Source: CAYONP01 sp964405335
GTDB taxonomy: Bacteria; Armatimonadota; UBA10988
Reading direction: 5' to 3'
DNA: 12,780 bases
Assembly (NCBI GenBank): GCA_964405335.1
Contig: CAYONP010000132.1
Location: forward strand, 1 to 12,780
Part shown: positions 8,001 to 12,780 of the stretch, in pieces
Layout of the letters: the number at the start of each line of letters is the position of its first letter
How positions within the stretch are numbered: the stretch's first letter is position 1
The notes under the pieces: generated by a model
The model's input: only the letters and a program-made list of their open reading frames with translations
Databases searched by the model: none
Told to the model about the DNA's origin: nothing
Made by a program: the position numbers and the translations under genes

Positions 8001-9406
8001 GACTGCGCCCGCTCGATCATCAGCGGCTTGTGCGCGCGCGAGAAGGTCAGGTCGACCTGCACGCCCTCGATGGTCGCCTCGCCGAACGGGTTCTCGCGCA
8101 GGAGCGTCAGCGCGGTGAACAGGTCGAGCATCGGGTTCATGCCGAACGAGGCGTTGCCCTGTTCGCTGAACGAGTTCAGGCGCACGACCGACTGCGGCTC
8201 GGCCTCCTCGCTCGGCCGCGCGCTGATCTCGATCCGGCTCTCGACCACCCCGTCGTATTCGGCGCCGGCGACGTTCTCCATGGCCAGGTTCATCAAGGTG
8301 ACGGTGAACATCGTCGCGATCTGGTGCTGGCGCGACATCTGGACGCGGAACGTCCGCTCGTTGGCCCGGTCGAGCTCGCGCAGCCGGTACTCGACCGGAA
8401 TGGTCGTCGGCGCCGGCCCGAGCGTCGCGCCGATACAGGTGGCGCGGTCCTGCGACATCGTGCCGATCGGCGCGATCAGACCGCCCAGCTTGTTGCTGTC
8501 GGCCACCGACGAGATGACCGTGTGCACGAAGGCCGAGCAGAACGGCAACTCAACGCCGCCGAAGCCGAAGAACGGATGCCCGAAGGCCAGCGCCACCTCG
8601 CCGTCGACATAGGTCAACGTGCCGACCGCGCTGAAATCGATGTCGCCGCTGGCAATCGGCACGCCGACCGCCGCGCCGGGCGCCAGCTCGAACGGCGTGT
8701 CGGGCGGCGCCGCGGTCGACCCGGCAGCCATCGGCAGCAGGTTGTAGGGCCGCAGATACTCCTCCAGGTCGCGCAGCGCCCGGCCGCCGACGCCGCTGAT
8801 GTAGAGCGGCGTGGCCACCGGCCGGAAGACCGCCAGGTCGGGCCGCAGGCGCTGCAGGTGGTTGGCCTCGTCGGCGTTCGGGGCGACCATGATCTCGCCG
8901 ACTTCGCGCCCGCCGAGGCGGACGGGACCGTCGGCCGGCAGCAGCCGCCCGCGCAGGTCGAGCGGCGAGTCGCCGCCGGCACGCCGCTCCCGCGCCGCCG
9001 CGGCGACCGGATGCTGCGGGTCGTAATGCTCGAGCATCTGCTCGATTGGCGTCACCCCCGCGATGGGCTCGATCTGGAACGCCCAGCCGTAGGCCAGGGC
9101 GCCGATCAGGCGGCCGTCGATGTAGATCGGGCTGCCCGACATGCCGCCGATGATGCCGGTCTTCTTCTCGACCACCGGCCCGCTGTCGAGCCGGATGAGG
9201 ATCATGTCCATCTGGAAGTCGAAGCTCTTCATCACCCCGATCACGGTGATGTCGAACTCCTCGATCCGAGTGCCCTCAAAGACGGTCTTGCCGATGCCCT
9301 TCATGCCCGGCTTGACCTGGTCGAGCGGCAGGATCGGCACCGCCGCGCGCGCCGACCCGACCGCCAGCACGACGGCCACCCACACCGCTCGCCACCTCGA
9401 CGTCAT
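5045..9406 (-). CDS. Exported S55 (SpoIVB-type) peptidase fused to a seven-bladed beta-propeller protein
   Basis: This 1453-residue multidomain protein has a clear signal peptide (basic start, hydrophobic core, cleavage near ARA at 19-21). Residues about 30-345 form an S55 serine peptidase domain with GMSGSPIYIDGRLIGA (Ser90), Asp74 sixteen residues before it, and GTLTYVDGEVALAFGHP (His277). Residues 345-610 are beta-rich. A Pro/Ala/Glu linker lies near 722-740. Residues 833-1105 hold seven repeats of about 40 residues, as in a seven-bladed propeller. Residues 1107-1205 resemble a carbohydrate-binding or discoidin-like module (TRSGN, WSEWS, ARYVQFR). Ig-like segments lie near 1207-1250 and 1313-1357, with an acidic run at 1258-1312 between them and a last beta domain at 1370-1450. 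The ATG has GGAGG about seven bases upstream. It probably acts in the periplasm or at the cell surface. The S55 fold is well supported; activity and substrate are unknown. Confidence 0.9.
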   Translation of the reverse strand: MTSRWRAVWVAVVLAVGSARAAVPILPLDQVKPGMKGIGKTVFEGTRIEEFDITVIGVMKSFDFQMDMILIRLDSGPVVEKKTGIIGGMSGSPIYIDGRLIGALAYGWAFQIEPIAGVTPIEQMLEHYDPQHPVAAAARERRAGGDSPLDLRGRLLPADGPVRLGGREVGEIMVAPNADEANHLQRLRPDLAVFRPVATPLYISGVGGRALRDLEEYLRPYNLLPMAAGSTAAPPDTPFELAPGAAVGVPIASGDIDFSAVGTLTYVDGEVALAFGHPFFGFGGVELPFCSAFVHTVISSVADSNKLGGLIAPIGTMSQDRATCIGATLGPAPTTIPVEYRLRELDRANERTFRVQMSRQHQIATMFTVTLMNLAMENVAGAEYDGVVESRIEISARPSEEAEPQSVVRLNSFSEQGNASFGMNPMLDLFTALTLLRENPFGEATIEGVQVDLTFSRAHKPLMIERAQSTQTKVKPGETLEVVCDLKPFGGESESRTIQVEVPGNAPLGPLGIILIGGGDGFALRPRINPAPEPTDMASLIEWLGTDGRSDAIYCELMLASAGLEFNGHKLRDLPAPMAEALLTTTAEGLNSTPDVVEQVDEFGRPVSGIGVVVVEVVGPEGEQGEGGDVSLGNLVPQRGGLEVGLGGGMPLGLSSLAGLERMPRLAAAVSAGQPAAEARNARFLERIAWAAAPVAAVQQAGLRRLRAGTPMAPDAWRRRAAPPAEEPPADEPPADEPPDITGDLDLDSPPAMPSWRELRDVERGNLGVGGPPTGAAPETGDGEPLARPVSVWTVADAEAFGAGRFDGTYLSEDGKVAMAPRRAELGRPETDRAWAVLPRADGSVLVGGWGERATLHRVAPGGEPTELLAAEDAGVTALCALDGATALAATAPSGTLWRVTGEQATQLAQLPEPYIWAMVPDGAGGVYAATGNRGRLYRVDANGTATLVFESRDRHLLALCAAPEGGVYVGAYPTGRVYRIADGVAQSVFQAEDAGVLSLAATARHLYVGTAGSGQVYRLDRDGNVAELLSGDGGNIYALAPAGDLVYAAAGSPGRILRFNGDAQRAEVYRTEEPLLLGLSADPARLICSVAVTGEVLALDLSGSERGYYLSPVHDAGVAARWGVARWGYDSTNNAVVAIETRSGNSTTPDAAWSEWSTGMVEHEGQPVTSPPARYVQFRASFFGQAGDVCALDRVSLFYRTINRAPTVTLKAPTDGALAREDLELEWEAEDPDDDKLTYRAHFAPLGSDDWQEIRPAADEDEASGEESPAADEEPAEQPAPDEEEPAETEEQPKAAGDEAVEVAETEPLEETSVTWDTTGVADGLYRLRITASDAVRNPDDPREAEVISGVVRIDNSAPAAEPAPVEEPVPPVTELVLRDAGSWLSSAEYRLDDGKWVALLPLDGIFDSPVETVRLPAIDTADGPVVFALRVRDAAGNTANLSWTFDTAGGG
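6092..6910 (-). repeat. Seven propeller repeats inside the S55 fusion protein
   Basis: Within the protein, repeat units begin near residues 833, 875, 915, 956, 996, 1036 and 1076, a spacing of 40 to 42. Each unit has a hydrophobic strand such as YIWAMV or NIYALA, a strand such as GGVYAATG or RHLYVGTA, a Gly turn, and a strand such as GRLYRVD or GQVYRLD. Seven copies fit a closed seven-bladed beta-propeller, a common scaffold for binding proteins or glycans. Confidence 0.85.
7191..7235 (-). repeat. 15-base tandem repeat in a Pro-Ala-Glu linker
   Basis: Two identical 15-base units (7191-7205 and 7206-7220) and a degenerate third (7221-7235) encode repeats of the type ADEPP between the peptidase half and the propeller half of the fusion protein. 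Being in frame, copy-number change would lengthen or shorten a flexible hinge without breaking the gene. Confidence 0.8.
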
Positions 9407-9422
9407 CGCGAACCTCCCTCGG

Positions 9423-10265
9423 TCAGCGCGCCAGCTCGGTCCCTACCTGTACCCGCAACTCGACCTGCGCCGGATCCATCGGCAAGCCGGCGCCGGCGCC
9501 GAGCTCGAGCGCGAACTTCATCGTCCCGCGCGTCGCGGTGCTCTGCGTCCGGCCCGCGCCGACGTCCCACCAGGTCGTCGAATCTCCCACATACGTGCCC
9601 TGCATGGCGATGGGCAACTGCATCCCGCCCAGCTCCATGGTCCCCTCGGACCGCGGAATGGGCACCTCGAACCGCGTCGAGATGCGCGCTAGCGGGCCTG
9701 CCTCGCCGGCCGCCAGCTCCTCCAATCGGTTCGACGTCCGGGCGGTCAGCCGCCGGCCGTCCTGCCCGCGCACCGGCAGCTCCTTGTCCCAGGTGCCGCC
9801 GACCTGCACGTCATGCTCGGGGAAGCCGACCACGCCGAGCAACTGCCCGACCGTCGAGAGCGCCAGGTCGACCATGCTGCCGGCCACCGGCGGGGCGTCG
9901 AGCCGGCCCACCTCGAGCACGTCGCCGAGCAGGTTCATGCGCAGGCGGAAGCGCGTCGCCGGCCCGCGCTGTTGCTGCTGCTGGCCGAGCACGCTGAAGC
10001 TGATGTTCGCGCCGTCGCTCCGGCTCTCGACCCACACCGTGCCGTCCCGCTCGGGTTGCCCGGCGGTCAACGTCCGCCGGTCGCGGGTCTCGATCTGCAG
10101 CGGCAACGCCTGCTGCTCCTCGCCGAACTGCAGGGACATCGTGCCCTGGGCCGAGAAGGTCTCGTCGTAGGTCAGCGCCACGCCGGGCCGAAATTGGTAG
10201 CGCAACGGCACCGCCGCGGCGGCACCCAGCGTCAGGGCGCCGAGCAAGAGGATTCGGGTCCGCAT
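9423..10265 (-). CDS. Exported beta-rich protein, third of three tandem paralogues
   Basis: The preferred start (ATG at 10263-10265) gives 280 residues and a compact signal peptide (MRTRILLLGALTLGAAAAV, cleavage near 17-19). It is supported by GGGAGA five bases upstream. An ATG 39 bases further upstream is possible but has no good ribosome binding site and would overlap the preceding gene. The mature protein opens with LRYQFRPGVALTYDETF, has a glutamine run (GQQQQQR), VGGTWDKELPV mid-way and STTWWDVGAGRTQSTATRG near the end. This order of segments is shared with the two upstream genes. It resembles, from memory, the secreted DUF6263-type families (a strand with Gly, a later Gly-x-x-Trp, then an aromatic/Asp strand with Gly-Arg). 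No catalytic residues are evident. The stop is 16 bases before the S55 fusion gene, so the two are probably co-transcribed. Confidence 0.82.
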   Translation of the reverse strand: MRTRILLLGALTLGAAAAVPLRYQFRPGVALTYDETFSAQGTMSLQFGEEQQALPLQIETRDRRTLTAGQPERDGTVWVESRSDGANISFSVLGQQQQQRGPATRFRLRMNLLGDVLEVGRLDAPPVAGSMVDLALSTVGQLLGVVGFPEHDVQVGGTWDKELPVRGQDGRRLTARTSNRLEELAAGEAGPLARISTRFEVPIPRSEGTMELGGMQLPIAMQGTYVGDSTTWWDVGAGRTQSTATRGTMKFALELGAGAGLPMDPAQVELRVQVGTELAR

Positions 10266-10293
10266 CACGGTCTCCCGGCGGCGCGTCGTGGGC

Positions 10294-11124
10294 TCACTGC
10301 TCATCGAGAGGCTCCGCCGCCACGTCGAGTTTCCAGCTCATCCGCGCGGCGACCGTCCCTGACCGGCCGCGCGCGGCGAAGACCAGCTCCAGCTCCAGTG
10401 GACCCTCGGCCCGGCTCACCCGCCCCGCGGCGAGGTCGAACCAGACCGTCACCCGGCCGCGCATGGTGCCTCGGGCAACCAGCGACGGATCGGGCGTCTC
10501 GCGCTCGGGAATCGTTGCCTCGTACGACGTCTCGAGCACCGCCGTCGTGTCACTCAATTCGGCCAGTCGGCCCGACAGCTTGAGCGGCAGCGCCGCCGCG
10601 CCGGGCTGCTCGTCGAGCGACCAGCGCTCGCCCACCGCGAGCGGCCGCGGCGGCAGCAGGCCCAGCTCGAACAGGCAGAACAGCTCGCTCAGGTCGAGGT
10701 CGAGTGGCAGGCCGGGCGGCGCCGGGCCCAGCTCGGGCACCGGCTCGCGCTCGACCGGCTCGGCCCGCAGCACCTGCGCCAGCCGGCTACAGCGTAGCGC
10801 GAAGCCCCGCCACGGCCGGCCGTCGCCATAGCTCTCTCCTCCGGCGGTGAGGGTCAGCCGGCCGCGCGGGCAGACCGCGAGCGCGTCAAACGCCTGCTCG
10901 TCGACTTCGCCGACCGACCAGCGCCGGACCGCCTCGCCGCTGGCCGAGAGCGACAAGCGCTGCTCCTGGCCATCCAGGTAGCGCAGCAGCTCGCCCTCGC
11001 CGCGCAGCGTCTCACGGAAGGCGTAGCGGTCGCCCGGCGAGGGCGAGAGCACGAACTGTCGCCCCTGCGTCGCCGCGAGGGCGAGCAGCGGAAGCAGCCC
11101 GGTGGCGAGGGCGTAACGGCGCAG
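10294..11124 (-). CDS. Exported beta-rich protein, second of three tandem paralogues; probable CTG start
   Basis: No ATG, GTG or TTG fits the expected start. The only in-frame ATG, at 11218-11220, would overlap the preceding gene by 95 bases, has no ribosome binding site and would put a 30-residue Arg/Ser-rich shadow sequence before the signal peptide. A GGAGG at 11131-11135 lies six bases before an in-frame CTG at 11122-11124. This gives a 276-residue protein beginning with a signal peptide (RRYALATGLLPLLALAA). The mature part has the paralogue pattern: SPSPGDRYAFRETLRGEG, then VGERWSLDEQPG, then a strand TVWFDLAAGRVSRAEG and a beta-rich C-terminus ending in ARMSWKLDVAAEPLDEQ. A leucine- and proline-rich segment (LDLDLSELFCLFELGLLPPRP) replaces a longer loop of the relatives. 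Function unknown. Only one base separates the CTG from the upstream stop. Confidence 0.8.
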   Translation of the reverse strand: MRRYALATGLLPLLALAATQGRQFVLSPSPGDRYAFRETLRGEGELLRYLDGQEQRLSLSASGEAVRRWSVGEVDEQAFDALAVCPRGRLTLTAGGESYGDGRPWRGFALRCSRLAQVLRAEPVEREPVPELGPAPPGLPLDLDLSELFCLFELGLLPPRPLAVGERWSLDEQPGAAALPLKLSGRLAELSDTTAVLETSYEATIPERETPDPSLVARGTMRGRVTVWFDLAAGRVSRAEGPLELELVFAARGRSGTVAARMSWKLDVAAEPLDEQ

Positions 11125-11125
11125 G

Positions 11126-11986
11126 TCAATCCTCCAGCACGGTCTTGATGTTGCACTTGAGTCGGCCGCTGACCGCCAGCCTCTGGCCCGCCCCAGGCGG
11201 CGCGATGGTGAACGAGCCATGCACGCCGAGGGTGGCCAGCTCGACGATGGCGCGGCCGCGCTCGATCCCGAAGTAGGTGGTTAGGTGGCCGATGATGTTG
11301 CCGCCGATCTTGATGTTCAGCTCCCGCGTTTCGGCGTTGCGCGGCTCGCGCAGCGGAATGACGAAGTCGGTCACCAGTTCGGCGCAGCGCTCGCCCCGCA
11401 CGGTGACCAGCCGCGCGAAGGTGGTCTTGGTGTCGACCTTCTGCTCCGTCTTGTCGTCGGTCCCGGGGGTCAGGTTCACCGTGATCGGCGCCGACCACTC
11501 GGCACCCGGCTCGACGTCGTCCTCGGGCAGCTCGAGCGCATCGAAGATCTGCTGCACAATGGCGAACTCGTCGAGCGGCGTGACGAACCCGCTGCCCGGC
11601 GACTCCTCCTCCTCGGCCTCGATGTCTTCGCGGCTGACGATCCGCCCGCGCGCGGCCAACTCAATCCGCTCCGGCGAGCCGAGATTCTCGAGTTTGGTGG
11701 TCTCGCCCGTCTCGTCGGTCCGCTCGGTCTGGTTATCGGTCATCCGGACCTCGATGGTGTGCACATCGCCCTGGACCCGGGTGACCTTCTCTTCGATGGT
11801 GCTCCGCGAACGGAGCTGCAACCGCCGCCGCTGCCCGACATTGGCGTCGGCCTCGAAGGCCATGACGAAATGGTCGGTGTAACGGAAGGTCTCGCCGGCG
11901 GTGAACCGGTAGCGCAGCAACTCGGCCCGCGCGCCTGGCGCGAGCAGGGCAATCAGCAGCAGCACGCGCACCCCACGCAGGCTCAT
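11126..11986 (-). CDS. Exported beta-rich protein, first of three tandem paralogues
   Basis: The ATG at 11984-11986 overlaps the uvrA stop in an ATGA arrangement and has GAGGTGA upstream. An earlier in-frame start at 12001 is less likely. The 286-residue product starts with a signal peptide (MSLRGVRVLLLIALLAPGARA, cleavage after ARA at 19-21). The mature part opens with ELLRYRFTAGETFRYTDHF, runs through beta strands rich in Thr, Glu and Arg (ERTDETGETTKLENL), has an acidic EEEES loop, then EPGAEWSAPITVNL, and near the end LTTYFGIERGRAIVELATLG, which aligns by position with the aromatic/Gly-Arg strand of its two neighbours. The likely location is the periplasm or envelope. The family resembles DUF6263-like exported proteins, from memory and not searched. 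No active site is visible, so a binding or structural role is as likely as an enzymatic one. Confidence 0.85.
   Translation of the reverse strand: MSLRGVRVLLLIALLAPGARAELLRYRFTAGETFRYTDHFVMAFEADANVGQRRRLQLRSRSTIEEKVTRVQGDVHTIEVRMTDNQTERTDETGETTKLENLGSPERIELAARGRIVSREDIEAEEEESPGSGFVTPLDEFAIVQQIFDALELPEDDVEPGAEWSAPITVNLTPGTDDKTEQKVDTKTTFARLVTVRGERCAELVTDFVIPLREPRNAETRELNIKIGGNIIGHLTTYFGIERGRAIVELATLGVHGSFTIAPPGAGQRLAVSGRLKCNIKTVLED
11131..11135 (-). promoter_or_regulatory. Ribosome binding site that decides a CTG start
   Basis: GGAGG on the minus strand lies inside the last codons of the upstream gene (the LED end), six bases before the CTG at 11122-11124. Spacing is ideal for that CTG and too short for the in-frame ATT at 11128-11130. 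It is the main evidence for a non-canonical start of the downstream secreted protein. Confidence 0.6.
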
Positions 11987-12780
11987 CGGCTCACCTCGCA
12001 ATAGGCCGCCAGCAGGTCGGCCAGCACCGCGGCCAGGCCGCCGGCGAGAAACTCGTCGCGACGGACCAGCTCGAACTGCACCTCGTCCAACTCACCCCGC
12101 CGTTTGACCGACAGTCGAGGGCCGGAACGGTCCAGCGGCGGGTCCAGGTTCCGCCAGGCCGGCAATCCCGCCCGGGCCACCAGCGACGCGTCACGAAAGC
12201 GACCCTTCGCCGTGCGCACGATCAGCCGCAGGCCGTTCGGTCGGCAGGTGCGGATCCGCGCCCACCACTTTCGGTCGTCGCCGACGCGCAGGGCGACGAA
12301 CTCGCGGTTTCGCCAGTCGGGTTCGCCGACCCTCTCGTCCAACCCGCGCAGCAGGCCGACCAGCGCCAGCAGGTCCTCACCGGTCCATTGTGGCTCCGAC
12401 TCGTGGCTGAACGCCATCTGCAACCGGTGCCACCGCTCGGCCGCATCGGCGATCACCGTCAGCTCACCCGGTCGGCTCTCGAGTCGCACCTCGCGCTCGG
12501 GCGCCAGCACCCGCCGCAGCGCCGCGCCGGTGTGCGAGCGCGGACAGGCGGCCACCTGCTCGGGTGTCCCGGCGACGACCAGCTCACCCCCGCGCTCGCC
12601 CGCCTCGGGACCGAGGTCGATCACCTGGTCGGCGCACTTGACCACCTCCAGGTTGTGCTCGATCACCACCACCGTGTTGCCCTCCTCGACCAATCGGTCG
12701 AGGACCAGCAAGAGCCGCCGCACGTCCTCGAAGTGCAGGCCGGTGGTCGGCTCGTCGAGCAGGTACAGCGTCTGCCCGGT
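11983..12780 (-). CDS. uvrA: Excinuclease ABC subunit A (UvrA), C-terminal part, with an unusual extension
   Basis: The frame is open to the right edge, so only the last 265 residues are present; the N-terminal two thirds or more lie outside. The visible start is the second ATP-binding domain: the Walker B and D-loop segment LYLLDEPTTGLH, then NTVVVIEHNLEVVKCADQVI, DLGPEAGERGGE and AGTPEQVA, which are typical of UvrA. UvrA dimers scan DNA for bulky lesions and load UvrB in nucleotide excision repair. A usual UvrA stops shortly after the SHTG segment (local residues 82-85). Here about 165 more residues follow, including WWARIRTCRPNGLRLIVRTA and KGRFRDASL. A similar extension is, in my memory, typical of planctomycete UvrA; this is unsearched. 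The stop overlaps the first secreted-protein gene by four bases (ATGA). Confidence 0.95.
   Translation of the reverse strand, partial: TGQTLYLLDEPTTGLHFEDVRRLLLVLDRLVEEGNTVVVIEHNLEVVKCADQVIDLGPEAGERGGELVVAGTPEQVAACPRSHTGAALRRVLAPEREVRLESRPGELTVIADAAERWHRLQMAFSHESEPQWTGEDLLALVGLLRGLDERVGEPDWRNREFVALRVGDDRKWWARIRTCRPNGLRLIVRTAKGRFRDASLVARAGLPAWRNLDPPLDRSGPRLSVKRRGELDEVQFELVRRDEFLAGGLAAVLADLLAAYCEVSR

Noticed and set aside
8372..9319. S55 domain as evidence for a sporulating bacterium
   Set aside because: Proteins annotated as S55 occur, as far as I recall, in many non-sporulating groups, and no other sporulation gene is in the window.
8030..9997. Long plus-strand open frame of 655 codons opposite the S55 domain and the third secreted gene
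   Set aside because: Antisense to two convincing genes, Arg/His/Asp-rich product with no motif.
11128..11220. ATG start at 11220 for the second secreted paralogue
   Set aside because: Would require a 95-base overlap, has no ribosome binding site and adds Arg/Ser-rich residues that reflect the other frame; a downstream CTG with GGAGG fits better.

Overview
The window is a stretch of chromosome from a GC-rich, probably diderm, bacterium that I cannot place confidently. The genes are packed with very small gaps or 4-base overlaps, GTG starts are common, and all but one gene lie on the minus strand. The core genes point to an ordinary chromosomal locus and not to a plasmid or phage. Two features recall bacteria such as Planctomycetota, Acidobacteriota or related uncultured lineages: a UvrA with a long C-terminal extension, and a secreted beta-propeller module. 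That resemblance is from memory and unsearched. I saw no tRNA, rRNA, CRISPR array, transposase or phage gene.

Reading in the direction of transcription (right to left), the first block is an apparent operon from the right edge to 5045. It begins with the 3' end of uvrA (nucleotide excision repair). Three secreted beta-rich proteins that look like diverged paralogues follow, at 11986-11126, 11124-10294 and 10265-9423. The block ends with a 1453-residue exported protein at 9406-5045. This giant joins an S55 (SpoIVB-type) serine peptidase domain to a seven-bladed propeller, a carbohydrate-binding-like module, Ig-like segments and an acidic linker. The catalytic Ser region of the peptidase precedes the catalytic His region, the reverse of the Bacillus SpoIVB order.

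After a 100-base gap comes a second apparent operon at 4944-308: radA (recombination and branch migration), a membrane PIN-TRAM protein of the YacL type, ispDF (a fused isoprenoid enzyme of the MEP pathway), hpf (long-form ribosome hibernation factor) and a small unknown gene coupled to hpf. The order radA-yacL-ispD-ispF is the Bacillus order without disA. At the far left the 3' end of an unrecognised plus-strand gene converges on this operon. A short GC hairpin sits over its stop codon.

The most interesting region is the right-hand block: a domain-permuted S55 peptidase fused to a propeller protein, downstream of three small exported paralogues and coupled to uvrA. The housekeeping block is ordinary apart from the fused ispDF and the absence of disA.
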